64,000 nt of DNA. Origin: Moniliophthora roreri (lineage: Eukaryota > Basidiomycota > Agaricomycetes > Agaricales > Marasmiaceae). Position numbers and translations under genes: made by a program. The stretch is from the NCBI GenBank assembly GCA_001466705.2, contig LATX02000216.1:62001-126000 (forward strand), given 5' to 3'. The notes under the pieces were generated by a model that saw only the letters and a program-made list of their open reading frames with translations, searched no databases and was not told the origin of the DNA. This document shows positions 1 to 11,759 of the stretch, one piece after another (position 1 is the first letter of the stretch; the number at the start of each line of letters is the position of its first letter).

Positions 1-309
1 ACGTGGATGAGCTCTGAGCTACCTGAAGCCAGGCTTGAGCTAGGGCTCCCAGATCAAGTTCGAGCCCCAGTAGTACGATGAGGCCTCCATCGCCTGTCAA
101 ATATCCACGGCCATCGCTATTTCTCGTCCTCCATCACAGAAAGCTATAGAATGCTCCCATATCACGCTAGCATTTGTCATAGCGGCGCACTAATACGAAG
201 GTTAATGAACGCCTTCGGACTTGACTCCAGCATCATCACTCGCGATTCCAGTAGATTGTTATTACTATCATCTCTACCCTCCATGCTTCCACTTTTGTTT
301 TTCCGATCG

Positions 310-896
310 AGGAGCGCAGCGGCACATCCCTCACTCAGGTTCAAGCAGAGGCCCGTCTTATCCCTCAGGGCATCGCCACCTCTTCCTCCGGTGATTGCAC
401 TACTCGCAGCAACTCCTCATGCACGTCCTACGAGGGTATCCTCTCAGGCACGGTCGCGTCGTTATTACCCTGAAGAACACTGCTGGTGTCAGCACCCTCG
501 TGATCACCGGCGGAGCAGAAGTTGGCCACGCAAGTGGTACATACTCCCACTGCAACGGATACAAGGTCAACATCCGTCACGAGGACCCTGGAATGTGACG
601 GTGGGTCCTTTCGACCAAATTTGAGGATTTCGGGTTCGGACATCTTTGGGGAGTCAGTCAAACGGGTTCTCCTGGCGTATTCCAGGGTCTTCCGTCACGC
701 CACGCAGCTCGACAACTACATTATCAAAGGTCATTTTGCGGGAGTCGCTAACCGATTTGATGGTTACCCACAGTGGCAATATCTACTGCATGAGTTTCGT
801 CAATTTGTTTTCTCTGTGAACTCGCACTTATTAATACTTTTGGAACCCAGAATGAGGGTGTTCGTTGGGATGTTACCTATTATTGGCCATCTTGGA
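310..896 (+). pseudogene. Decayed M15-like small secreted protein gene (copy 1)
   Basis: This is a broken relative of the gene at 1342-1803. The frame around 330-470 encodes a Cys-containing N-terminal part nearly identical to copy 2, then hits TGA after a frameshift. The middle (about 485-597) continues in another frame and ends in TGA, and the last parts are at 690-780 and 855-890. In-frame sequence before 330 resembles a worn signal peptide followed by a PIEER-like pro-segment, so the ancestor was probably secreted. The expected metal ligands are damaged: the SH-x2-G-x2-VD motif reads VN, and the C-terminal EGHHWD motif reads EGVRWD. Assignment to an M15-like (DD-peptidase/hedgehog) fold is inference from the H..D..H pattern only. 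Frameshifts and lost ligands make it a pseudogene. Confidence 0.6.
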
Positions 897-1308
897 ATTG
901 GTGTATGAAATAGCAAACGGCCGGTATGGGATCACACAAGTCATACTGTGCTTCGAATTCCTCAAAACCATTTCAAGTTTTCACTTTTAATTCTATAGTC
1001 CACTCTGGAGTTATCCTTGAACTTTCACCTCCTCCTACGTCAGACGCCTGCGCCCCCAGCCACCTCCAATCGATCGTTGACTTCTTATGTCAATACATGA
1101 GGCCGCAGCTTTATACAGCAGGAACTAATACCAGTCTTCTTCTGTACTACAACGTAGTACTGCCGCGTGCGCACGTTCAGAACCCAACGATCAATGAATT
1201 TGACGATCCGATCGTCACCGATGACTTCTTGTCAGACCTGCGCACCTCATGAACGCCTTTTGAATCAAAGTGGGTCAATAAACAAAGAACGGGTACATAT
1301 GAGGCACC

Positions 1309-1314
1309 TATAAG
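1309..1314 (+). promoter_or_regulatory. Possible TATA element of the 1342 gene
   Basis: TATAAG lies about 30 bases before the start codon at 1342. Position and sequence suit a TATA box with a very short leader, but no other promoter evidence is visible. Confidence 0.25.
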
Positions 1315-1341
1315 GCACTTTAAGAGCCTTCAAACCACACC

Positions 1342-1803
1342 ATGTCTCGCACACCGCTCTCTCAAGCTCAAGCAGAGGCCCGCCTTATTCCTCAGGGTAT
1401 CACGGCCTCTTCCACCGGTCGCTGCACCACGCGCAGCAACCCTTCGTGCACATCCTACGAGGGTATTCTCTCTGGTACGGTCGACGGCGTCGTCGGCTTA
1501 AAACAAGCTGCTGGTGTCAGCTCCCTCACTATCACCGGTGGGACTGAAGTCGGCCACGCAGGTGGTCCATACTCCCACTCGAAGGGATGTAAAGTCGACA
1601 TTCGACATTCTTCACAGCTTGACAATTATATCAAGACCACCTTCACGAAGATGACCAACCGAGGTGACGGTTATCCACAATGGAGAGATGCAAAGGGTAA
1701 CACATACTGCGTAAGTCTGTTCATTCTCCGAAGTGTACTCATACTCATCTCTGCTCTTTGAAATCAGGATGAGGGACATCATTGGGATGTCACGTATCGT
1801 TGA
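1342..1803 (+). CDS. Small M15-peptidase-like protein (copy 2, apparently intact)
   Basis: Two exons, 1342-1710 and 1768-1803, are joined across a 57-bp GT-AG intron in phase 0 and give about 134 residues. Visible motifs are a Cys pair near residues 29 and 38, an ITGGTEVGHA segment, SHSKGCKVD (first His and Asp ligand candidates) and the C-terminal DEGHHWDV encoded across the splice. The spacing H-x6-D with a later E-x2-H recalls the M15/LAS metallopeptidase pattern, as in small secreted fungal proteins of this type. The closest relative is the broken copy 400 bp upstream. Oddly, the chosen start (MSRTPLSQ) leaves no signal peptide, because an in-frame stop lies just upstream. Either secretion was lost or a 5' exon was missed. 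The function is inferred from motifs only. Confidence 0.6.
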
Positions 1804-2236
1804 TGCCTAGGTGACCATATGGCCAGTGTAGCTTGAAGTTTTACGCTTCGACCATTGATATCATCGCTCCCATCACTAAGCAAACTCCATATGTACACGA
1901 TACTCTCGGTCCCCTTCATTGATCATTCTCAAACTCCCTTTGATTCTCCTTTTTCTACTGTACAGAATTATATTCGAGCAAATATCATTGTAGCCTCCGA
2001 ACGAACCACACGGGTGTTTCAAAATAGCCGTCACGCGCGTATGGATACACCACAACCAAGACACGAGCGCAGATGATTGGGTTTCGGCGGCATTCGAAGG
2101 AGATCCTGTCAGTCACCTTTGGGGGCAGACAGGCTTTCGTTCGCGAGTGCATTCTCCTAGTGTTGACAGTTCTACTCTGATTCTATTTTGTGAGCTGCGA
2201 ACTTTTTCCTCTTTCTAGCCCTCGCCGCTATCGCCC

Positions 2237-2342
2237 CATCAGCAAAAACCGGAAAGTGTTATAACCTAGCTCCGGGGGGATTACAACCTGGTTGTGGCCT
2301 GGTTGGTGGGGGTTATGACTGGTTTTAAGGGTTATAGTACCC
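2237..2342. mobile_element. Left part of a 165-bp MITE (split by insertion)
   Basis: This starts with the terminal repeat CATCAGCAAAAACC and continues with blocks rich in GTTATAA-type motifs. Together with 4882-4940 it makes 165 bp. It matches, in opposite orientation and nearly base for base, the unsplit 165-bp MITE at 45942-46106. The flanking dinucleotide CC (2235-2236) recurs at 4941-4942, which is compatible with a 2-bp target duplication. Confidence 0.75.
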
Positions 2343-4879
2343 CATCAGCAAAATCCAGGGGAAGTTATAACTAAGTATCAACCTTTGAGATTGGTGACAA
2401 CCCCCCATAAAGGTCACTGTTGATTACAGCTGCAACCATAATTGATCTCCAGCGTAACATAGCGCCCGATACCCAGTGCCAATGGTCCTGAGGTCTACAA
2501 TGAGTTGCTGGAAATATTACAGGTGGGGAATAATAGAATGAGCAGTGGAGACTATGACATGTACCTTGTAATACAATGAGCTTAGGAGAATATAACCAGT
2601 AACAGCTGATAACACAAGTGATTGGGCTCATAACAAGTTTTAAGGGTTATGGCGAGTTTTGGGGATTATAACGGGTTCTGGAAGGTTATAACAGGCTTTA
2701 CATACTATAGATACTTTTTAGAGATCCAACTACTCACCAGGTCTCTAACAAGGAACATATAGTATATCAGATAATGTTTGTTACCTCATATCTCAGGTAT
2801 CATAGCAAAGTGTAGGGGTTACAAGTGTTATCATTCATCTGTGATACAGACAGTGGTAGGAGTACCATATGAAGCATAACAAAATCAGAATAAAAAGCCT
2901 TTAAAGCCTCGTTATGAGATAATATGATCTGGCCAAATGATTACCCCAAGTATTCATTGAAAGAAGAATAATAGAAATGAACCTGGCAAGTGCAATGTTG
3001 CCTAAGGAATGGCCATGATGACAGGTGAGTACCTGAGGTAAATATGGGTCAGACAGCAAGAGAGAAGTACATCAGTGTTTACATACCAAAGACATCACTG
3101 CAAGAACTTGAGTAAGCTGAAAAAAGAGTGGTCATTGGTACTTGAAGGGACATCAATTGCAGGAGTGAAAGTACTGACCAAATGAACCAACTCAGTTTAA
3201 CAAGCATTCATGTTAATGGGGTCTGAGAGTCAACTGTTGGGATGTGTCAGTTGACAGACATGATGAACAGCCCACCTTTGAGATGTACAGAAGCAATAGA
3301 TGATACCATTGTCATCTGGACCTATAGTTACACCAGCTCCAAGTGAGATAAGACATTTGAGCACACTAGGATTATAGTATGTGCCCTAGTGGGGCAAGTG
3401 GGGATCTTGGATGGTGTTGGAACCTGGTGGTGAGGTGAGTGGCATCTTAACAAGAATTGATGGTGATGTTTGATGTTTGATGCAGAGAATGTTGGGTACA
3501 GGCTGAATGATGCAGAGAAAAGGATGTTCATAAGAATTATTAACCTATTCATTTGTGAAGAACGAAGAATGTACCCTTCAGCTGAGTATCTGACATTTCT
3601 ACTCCCACTATTGTAATCACTTATCCCAATCCCACATTATCTTGTCTAAATAGAAGACTTGTTAGTCAATTGGTCAATAAAAGACAAATGGTTGGAATAC
3701 TTACAAAAAGGATGTGTTTGATGTGTCAGTGCACCAAAAAGTACCATAGCAGGCTGGTATTGAGGGATAAGTGTTGATGTGAGGGTGGGAGAGGGTGGTA
3801 GAGGGTGGGAGAGGGTGGTAGAGGGTGGGAGAGGGTGGTAGAGAGTGGGAGAGGGTGAGGGAAGAGAGGGAAGGGAGGAGGAGAGATGGTGGTGGAAGGG
3901 AAGAAAGGAAAGTTGGGGTGTTTGAAATTCTGGGGCAGCCTTTATGTGAAAAGTTGGAGCATGCACAGACCAGCTTAGGGCAGGTCAGGGTTTAGAGTTT
4001 TGAATACGTGGTTGTGGGGTGTCCTTTTTTTGTTGAGGCATTGGAGGCGTTAGGGTGCTTGAATGGTGTTGAAGGCAAGTTGGTGAGCAAAAGCCAGTCA
4101 AAGGTGATGACATGTCTTTCAATCAAATCTGAGGCTAGCAACTCTGGGTCTGATACACTGAATCTCTGATCTGACATATTCAACTCACTCTCTGTTTCTC
4201 TCTGCTATGCTTGACAATATCAACAATAACATCCAGCAACCACAGTCCCATCAGTGTACCTCTCAGCTCCAATACATTTGAGGCATTTTCTACTCAATGG
4301 CGAAGTACCTGCTTCACACAAGCACTATCAAATCCTGAATTGATTCCACTGTCCTACCCCACAAGCTGCCACCAATCTCCTATCAAGTCTATTGAATTAT
4401 GACACTGTGTTGGTCTTTGTGGGCAGGAAGAAGTGCTTGCTGGGTATTCTGCTGGTAAAGAGGTGCATGTGCTCTTGGCTGTTATTGGGCATAATACATG
4501 CTTCCAGTTGTATCCCATAGAATATAATATTATACTGGATACATTTTACAACAACTGTTGTGGGACCTTGTAACAAGCCTCAAGTGTTATATTGCCCTCT
4601 AACTGTAATAGAAGGATATAACCCATTGTAATGGTTATGGGAGGTTATAACCCACTTTATGACTCTGGTTACATCCTGCATTATAACTCTTTGTTACCAT
4701 TATGAGGGGTTATAACCCTTGTTCACAGTCATGGGGAGTTATAACGCAAGCTATATTCTCAAGGTATGGTTATGGGGCTTTATATACACAGCTACAATAC
4801 TAACAGACTCATAGGTGATGTGTCTCAAGCATCATTTCCTCTGCTAACCTGCTATACTACTCTCTGGATTTTGCTGATG
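2343..4879. mobile_element. Non-autonomous TIR DNA element, 2.5 kb, inside the MITE
   Basis: It has perfect 14-bp inverted ends (CATCAGCAAAATCC at 2343-2356, its complement at 4866-4879). It is flanked by CC at 2341-2342 and 4880-4881, where the intact sister MITE has a single CC. Variants of the palindrome GTTATAAC cluster near both ends (about 2360-2690 and 4560-4760), as transposase-binding subterminal repeats do. The longest open frames are under 110 codons and none looks like a transposase, so it is probably non-autonomous. The 2-bp duplication and subterminal repeats recall CACTA-like elements, but the ends begin CAT rather than CAC, so the superfamily is left open. Confidence 0.75.
3781..3860. 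repeat. 20-bp G-rich tandem repeat
   Basis: About four copies of GAGGGTGGGAGAGGGTGGTA grade into a GA-rich tract ending near 3915. Runs of three G with short spacers could form a G-quadruplex. The long Pro/Ser/Leu-rich minus-strand frame here is a by-product of the repeat. Confidence 0.85.
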
Positions 4880-4940
4880 CCTGCAGGTGGATTATAAACC
4901 CTGGGGAACTCATTATAGCACTACATGGTTTTTGCTAATG
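4880..4940. mobile_element. Right part of the split 165-bp MITE
   Basis: This carries the second CC of the inner element's target duplication and the MITE's right end GGTTTTTGCTAATG (one base off a perfect inverse of the left end). It matches the left end of the oppositely oriented MITE at 45942. Confidence 0.75.
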
Positions 4941-6540
4941 CCAGCAATAAATGTCAAGATTATATTTCTGCAAGTTGGGCATGATCATGTGCATGTTCCA
5001 GCCTTGACCAATAATAAATAGGGCAACAGCTGCTTGAAAACTGGTTAGTCATTCATGTGTATCACTGCATTGTTTCATTTCATACTTAGAGGGCAGCAGA
5101 GTTCACAAAGTTGCCTTCTGACTCATATGACATGGTGGCTAATCCCATAAAGAATAGTGTGGGGATGTGCATATTTTCAAAAGGGCTTGACAGATGGCTG
5201 GTGGTGTTTGTTTACTGTCAAAACTGGCATGCAGTCAATTAATTAAGCAGAAGTGGAAGACCTGGAGACTGAATGGTTCCATACTCTGCAACAATGATAG
5301 TCTTTTGGCTCCCCATGACAGCACTCTGACATATTATTCTTACTCTTCACATATTGTGTTGTGCCACAGCATGCACCCATTCTCAAATCTTTCAAGAACT
5401 CCACAAAATTAGAGACTGCTCAGCTGCGACCATGACATACAGTAAGTCAAAACAATCTTTTCCCACTGTCTCTTTACACCATCTTTTTGATGAAAGAGTG
5501 AATGAATCCTGGTTTCATATGTGTAGTCCTATCTGGGCCACTCTGTCCCACAATTAGTACAAGCTTCACTTCATTTGTGGGCCTTTGGCCCACCCATGGA
5601 GAGTTCGTCCCATTATGTGGAGATCTGCACCACTCAAAATAGGCTGAAGTGAATCTGATATACCTATAGACATTTAAGGGTTGATTTCTAATTAATTTGT
5701 GGATTTTAGTATTGAGCTATTGGATTTGAAATCATTGAGATGTGAAAGAGGCTGTCTGTAAAACCTATTCTCACTAGTTGCAAGGTAAGGGGAATAACTG
5801 TTACATCACCAAAACTGACAAGAGGTTATAATACTGATAGGATGGTAAGTAACACAATATATATCTTATACAATGACATACAGTTATTATGCCCATTATA
5901 ATGAGGCTACATGATGTTGTAAGGTCAGCAACACAAGGTAGTGCATTGCAGGGATTGTGATGAGTTGTAGGTGTTATATTGTATTAGGGGCATTATATTA
6001 TGTTACAGGCAATATATTGGGTTACAGGCATTATATCATGTTACAGGTGTTATATTGCATTACAAGCATTATTAGACTGTAACAGCAATGTATTTCCAGT
6101 CCAAATGAATAGGGTAAAATAATCATATATTGCCATGTGTATATACATACATACAGCTACAGGTATCACCAGCAACATTGATAACTACACAACCCAGAAA
6201 CTACCTCTATGACCCAGATAGCCTTTTCACAGCAGACAAGGTGTCTAAAGGTAGAGATGAATGAGAAGGTTGCTAAAGGATATTCACATCTGTGAGCTTA
6301 CCAGTTTACCAAAACATACATTATAGAGAACAGCACTGGCCACCAAAGAACCTATGAGACAATATTGTTAGTGAACAAAATGAAAGAGTGAATGAAGGAG
6401 ACAAACCTTATACTGACTACACTCATATCTGAATAGGAGAGTCTGAATGACCTTACATGTGTGAGCACTAACAATAGATGGTTGGACATGATGTAGGGTA
6501 TGATGTGTTGAGCCTAGGCTTTGTAAGGATCCATGTCATA
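4941..6540. other. Anonymous AT-rich, CpG-poor sequence
   Basis: I see no gene. It holds short frames only, a GGGCCTTTGGCCC-like palindrome near 5580, scattered GGTTATAA motifs like those of the neighbouring element, and the short tandem repeat at 5967-6085. Confidence 0.5.
5967..6085. repeat. About 20-bp tandem repeat
   Basis: About six imperfect copies of a unit like GTTACAGGCATTATAT, with variants GTTATATTG and CAATATATT. It may be the subterminal zone of another decayed TIR element, but no matching ends were found. Confidence 0.55.
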
Positions 6541-7690
6541 AGATGAGCTGTGGACAACATACTTTCTTCAGATAGTCCCTAATGTATCTGAGCACTGGCA
6601 TTGTTGATGGTGTTGAGGGATATTGTCAGAGGCAACACTAGCATTGAGCTTATTATCAGCAGCAGTAAGGGTGATGACATGGCTGTTGGTCCCATTGTTT
6701 GCATTGTTGGCATCCTTCTCACCCTTTTCATGCTTTTGTGTAGCCACAGGTTTGATGTTGAAGTTTTTGCTCTTGCAGTTGAAGTTGTACATCTGCCCTT
6801 GAAGGATTCAGAGCAACAGAGGGTTTCAGAACCTGATAGTAATAATAGCATGGATAATAGCAAGAAGTAGGCCAATATGGATGAGGAGGATGAATAAGAT
6901 TATTATATTATTAATTCTATTATTTATGCAGGTTCAGGCTCTTACAAGGGGTTTAGCAATTGTCCAGTAGGTGCAGGTGAAAAAGAGAAAATATTTATGA
7001 AAGAAGACTAGAACAAAAAGAGAATAAGACCTACATTCCTATCCTTATTATCAGAAGGAGGATTAATGGCACATTTCTTTCCTTTGAGATCAGAGCCCTA
7101 AAAGAGAATAATAAGTAAGAGACAAAGCAATAAGAATACTTTAACTGTATCTTTTCTGAGGCAGTAGGCTTGGCAACAAGTCTTGAACACTTTATAGGAG
7201 GAGGCTGAAAACAGAAACATTAGAAGAAATTTAAACAAAAAGATAAAATAGAGGTTCCTGAGATGACAAGGCATCAGAGGTCTTGCACTTGGAAGAGGAA
7301 GGCTCTGTCTTAACTGATATATGAGAAGAGGAGCCTGCAGTCTGTTAAAGATAAGGAAAGGTCAAACATAATTAAAGAACTGCACAGCATTTATCTTTTG
7401 TTTAGTCTTACCAGACAAGCTAGCTCAAGTGGGCTATTAGAGAATAAATGAGGAAATATGAGAGAGAAAAAATCAAGAAAGAAAACATACTACCTCCACA
7501 ATAAGGGAAGGATAAGCAGGACATGAAGGAGCTTTGGCAGGTTCCATTACATTCTTATTACTAGAGGTGTCCTTGTCACTGCTGTCTAAATCCTTGTGGT
7601 TAGAGACCCCAAGATTATTGTCAATGTCAGGAATATTCTGGTCAGGATTATATTCAGCTAGGAGTTCATCTTTAAAAGGCATACTGCCAG
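6541..7690 (-). pseudogene. Possible decayed multi-exon gene, unrecognised
   Basis: Read on the minus strand, an open segment at 7682-7496 encodes a Ser/Asp/Asn-rich stretch. It is followed by what look like short introns with GT starts, pyrimidine-rich ends and AG. Further exon-like pieces lie near 7326-7250 and 7200-7140 (Ser/Lys-rich) and 7100-7040. Splice phases do not join cleanly and one microexon would bring a stop, so it is either broken or not a gene. No domain is recognised. The region is almost free of CpG, like the surrounding transposon-rich DNA. Confidence 0.2.
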
Positions 7691-9009
7691 AGAGATTGAA
7701 GGGCTGAAGGCAGAGTTAGTAAATAGAACAGGGAATAGAGATGGGAAAGTGTATCTTGAGAGACAGGGTGTGCTTCTAAAAGTGAAAGTAAGACTTAGAA
7801 GGAAACAGATCGTAGAGGTCATTAGGAATCTCCATTAAACAGCAAGGATAGAGACATTTGAGCACAGCAAGAGTGAACATAAGTATGCACATGAAAAGAT
7901 GTAGGTACCAGAAGTAACTACAATATTTGTCAAATGAAGGCTGCTAAAATATTAGTATTTCAAAAATAAGATAACCAAAGAGGAAATGTACTAGGTGCAC
8001 CATGCAGCTTTATAGCAGAAAAAGTGAAATTTAGCATAGAGGTATTCAGAAATGGAGATGATTGGCACTTAATATATTTTCAAATGCTGAGAGAAATGAA
8101 GAAGAGTTGTTTGCAGTGTAGGTGTAGAATGCCAAGGGTAACAGTATTAACAGCAGAAAGCTAGAGGAGAGTTTCACATTAAGGTTTTATAGATGGAACA
8201 ATAGTAGTAGCAGCCTTGCTTTTGGCTTTACAAGTCAATAATAGAAAAAGAAAGAAAGGAAGAAAAAATAATCTGTTTTCCAATGGATTCTGCTTAAATA
8301 TTTGGTTGAAGATTGATCTAAATATTTAAGTCAGCAAGATCAAAAAACTAAGAAGAAAATGACATTACTGAATTTAATCACAGAGAAGTTGACCATAATG
8401 ATATAACAGATTAGTGCTGAATAGCCAACAGCATGCTTTGAAAGCATGGCTGTGGAGACTAGCCAATATTGCAAAATTACAAGAAAGGAAACTGATGAAG
8501 AGGAATAGCAATAAGATGGTACTATGAGAATATGAGATTTTAGTATTATTTGAAAGAGCTTAAAAAAACCTACAAGAGGTTGGTTAAGGCATGCCAGGAG
8601 ATGCAGTATCAAGAGAGTCTTATGTTTGACCCATAAATATTTATAGATTGGGGACAATCCTTTTCCTTAGTTGAAGAGAGATAATATACATAAATTTTAC
8701 TTTCAAAATTTAAACACAAATGAAGAATATTTGCATACTTGTGGTTGAGAATGCAGTATATAAGAAAGTTGAAGACTAGTGTGAGCCCTGAGCAGCTAGT
8801 CAAAGCAAGTAGTAGAGAGGGAATGAAATATTAGCAGGTTAATGGTTGATAGTAGGTTATACAAGAGTACCTGACTACTGCTAGTGTAAAATAAACTGCA
8901 AATCTGAATACAGGAGAGCATTCTAAAACTTGTAGGAATTAAAAGCATGCCAAACCTCTCTATTGAAAGTCTAAAGGGAATATTTTCAAGTTTTTAATAA
9001 TAATTTCAA
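7691..9009. other. AT-rich sequence without a supported gene
   Basis: Only short frames are present. The hydrophobic minus-strand frame at 8340-8657 is what AT-rich DNA gives by chance, and it shows no domain or splice context. Confidence 0.5.
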
Positions 9010-9874
9010 CCAGACACCCTCTCAGAGGAAGAATAAAAGCTTGTGATGGTACCTGACTAGGATATCAATCAAGAAACAGAAAACAACAGAGAATGACCAA
9101 TTATTAGCAGGAGATATCTGAGATACTAATAATAATCAAGAAAACGAAATGAACAATAGCATATCTGAGATGTGCCTGGATTATAGAAGAGGAAGAGACA
9201 AAGCTGTACAACAGAAGAGTCAAAGTGGAGGCCCTTATGCATACCTCTGAATGAGGAGGCAGAGGCATATTACATGTCCATAGAACAGATAATAGCAGAA
9301 GGAAGAAAAAAGGACCACATAGAAGGGTGTAGAACCAGAATATTTGCAAATGGAACTGGAAGAGGAGCTATTTGACAGAGAATATTTGCAAAAAAAACTA
9401 GTATTAGAAAACCATATAGTTGTCATAGAAAAGAGAGAAATAATTTGTGGCTATGAAACCTGGCTACAATTGGACACTGTGACAGTGAAATTACCAAACA
9501 CAGATCAGTCTTATATTTATTTAGTACCTGACTCAGTCTTATTGTGTATATGTAACAGGTATTTTAGATTATTTAGGTTGTACAAATATAAGGAGGCATG
9601 TTTTGTAGGTATGGAGCAGAAGAGATACTGCCCACCAAGTACCAGAGTGTATAAGGTTGTTGTTCAGGTAGAAAAGCTACTAGCAATCAGTATTTTTCAA
9701 TCACTTTGAGCCCTAGCTTATTTAGTTGTACAAGAGGTGCAGGCTAGTTGAAACCTGAGACTGTATACCAAACTAGAGGTTCAAATAAAGGCTAGGAAGA
9801 GCTGAGTTCTTTAATGCAAGAGGTGTGTTTTCTGATAAAACGAACATTATATTAGTTACCAAGAGGGTGTCTGG
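9010..9874. mobile_element. Candidate 0.87-kb TIR element
   Basis: A perfect 13-bp inverted repeat, CCAGACACCCTCT at 9010 and its complement ending at 9874, brackets this interval. No clear target duplication flanks it. It encloses a 121-codon plus-strand frame (9344-9709) with no recognisable domain. The ends may be chance or worn. Confidence 0.3.
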
Positions 9875-10355
9875 CATATATTAGTATAGTTGGCATGTTA
9901 ACATGAGTCAGAGAGAGCTTTAGGCTAGCAGTGTCTAGAAGATTTGTCCTCTTGAGGATTATTGTAGAGTATAGCTAAAAGGGCTGTATTCAGATGCAAG
10001 AGGCACTTTTGTTTACACTCTCTGAAGAATTCTGGTCTTTAGGCAGTCTCTGGTTGACCTTTAGTTACCCTGTTTGCTTCAAAGGTGATTAATAAAGCCT
10101 AAAATAAAGAAACTATTCACAAGCACAAACACACAGACTCAGCCTGAGAAGTTGTTTAGAGCCTGCATCTTCTAGCTACTGAGTGAGACATTGAAATTTA
10201 TTCTTAATGTTGCAGTAACAGTAAATCACACTAAACCTACTCACACATCTGATAATTAAGAGCTTATATGACTTTTTGGAGTATTTTGGCACCTCAAGCC
10301 TTGTGTTTTCTCAGTAAAGGCATAGGTTTTTAAGCATCTTCAGTAGCACTATTTA
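9875..10355. other. No feature seen
   Basis: AT-rich sequence with no frame, repeat or RNA gene that I can support. Confidence 0.4.
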
Positions 10356-10357
10356 TT

Positions 10358-10850
10358 CCCAACAGCACCAGGATTCTGTGCCAGTGCAAGAGCAAGCATG
10401 ACAGAATAGCAGCACCTTGTGAAAAGGTACTTGTATTCCTGCATTCATTGTCCCTCTTGCTCAAGATACAGTTGTTTCTTTGCAGCCATAGACCAGATAG
10501 TGCTAGGATTCCATGTTAGTAGAAACCTTAGGATGAAGAAATGAATGCACCTTCTGCCAAAATGCCCAGATTTCTTTCAGAAGCATGTGCTTTCCCAACA
10601 GTGCTAGGATTTCATGCCAGCAAAGAAGCAAGTACAACAGAATAGCAGTGCCTTGCAAAAAAGTGCTCATATTCCTGCATTCATCATCTCTCTCACTCAA
10701 AGTATAGCCATTCCTTTGCAGCATAGACTGGATAGTGCTACTAATTCATGTCAGTAGAAGCCCTAGGATGAAGAAATGAATACAGCTTCTATAGTGGTAG
10801 AATTCTGTGTTAGATTAGGTCCAAATACAAGAGAACAACCTTGCCTTTTG
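10358..10850. repeat. 236-bp tandem repeat, about two copies
   Basis: Two diverged direct copies start at 10358 and 10594, each beginning CCCAACAG and sharing blocks such as AGGATGAAGAAATGAAT. A partial third copy follows near 10795. No coding frame is conserved between them. Confidence 0.6.
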
Positions 10851-11254
10851 GCAAGGTGCCTAGATTCCTCCCTGAGCTACCTTCCTTGTTTGAGGTGCCA
10901 TTGTTCCTTCTCCAGTGAATACATCAGTGCTGGAATATTGCTATAGAACCAATGTGAAGGTGTCATAACTTCTGCCAGACACTAATACAGAATTCACACA
11001 CCTTTGAGTCAAAGATGGAATATAAGCACCTTCATTAATGGATTCTGTTGACTAAGGTATGCTATTCCTTCCTATGTCAGGTCTACATGTGATTATACTA
11101 TACAACAGCTTGATATAGAAGGTGTGTAGGCACACTGGCCTATTATATACATGCATGTTGGTAATCTATAGCTCAGTATAATGTCCTTATTAGTCTTTCA
11201 ACCTAATGGCTACCCCAATACCTCTTCCTCATGTTTGCCTCATGTTATTATCTT
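10851..11254. other. No feature seen before the copia LTR
   Basis: AT-rich sequence without a supported gene. It ends with CTTTTTA just before the LTR, a string that recurs just after the 3' LTR. Confidence 0.4.
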
Positions 11255-11559
11255 TTTATTGTAAATAGTCCACTTTGCACCTATTTACCTATGGCTTGCT
11301 CACATGTCTCTCTCTCTCTGTTTATTTGCAACCCATCACTCTACCTCCTCATTCTTTCACCATATCATGTCAGAGTGAGGAGGTAAGAGCTTTACTTATT
11401 CTTGCTACTACCACTGTACTGAACAGTCTATAGAGTTTAGGGCTTACATAGTGTCTTCTATAGGTATATATATTATCCTTTCACCATATTGTGTCAGAGT
11501 GAGGAGAGTTTAGGGCTTATGCAGTGTCTTCCATAGGTTTCACATGTATCAATACTACA
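11255..11559 (+). repeat. Copia 5' LTR
   Basis: It matches the 3' LTR over TAAATAGTCCACTTTGCACC and onward, ending CAATACTACA. It is about 70 bp longer because a segment containing TTTCACCATAT...GTCAGAGTGAGGAG is duplicated with a 124-bp offset. Confidence 0.85.
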
Positions 11560-11759
11560 GGTTATGGGCAACTCTTATTACTGAGAGCCAGTATGTTACC
11601 TTGGATCATTGGGAAACACCCAGACATGATCAGAATCTGGAGGTTTTCAATCTCACAGTTATCAGACACCATCTCCACCTCTAGCGATCATGATATACCT
11701 CTATTCTTATACCCAAATTTCATCACACAATGGCAGATTGAGGCACTCAGAGCTATTCA

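Noticed and set aside
3646..3966. Pro/Ser/Leu-rich minus-strand protein
   Set aside because: It is the translation of the G-rich 20-bp tandem repeat; no codon or domain support.
8340..8803. Small membrane protein on the minus strand
   Set aside because: Hydrophobic composition follows from AT-rich sequence (TTT/ATT codons); no conserved motif or gene context.
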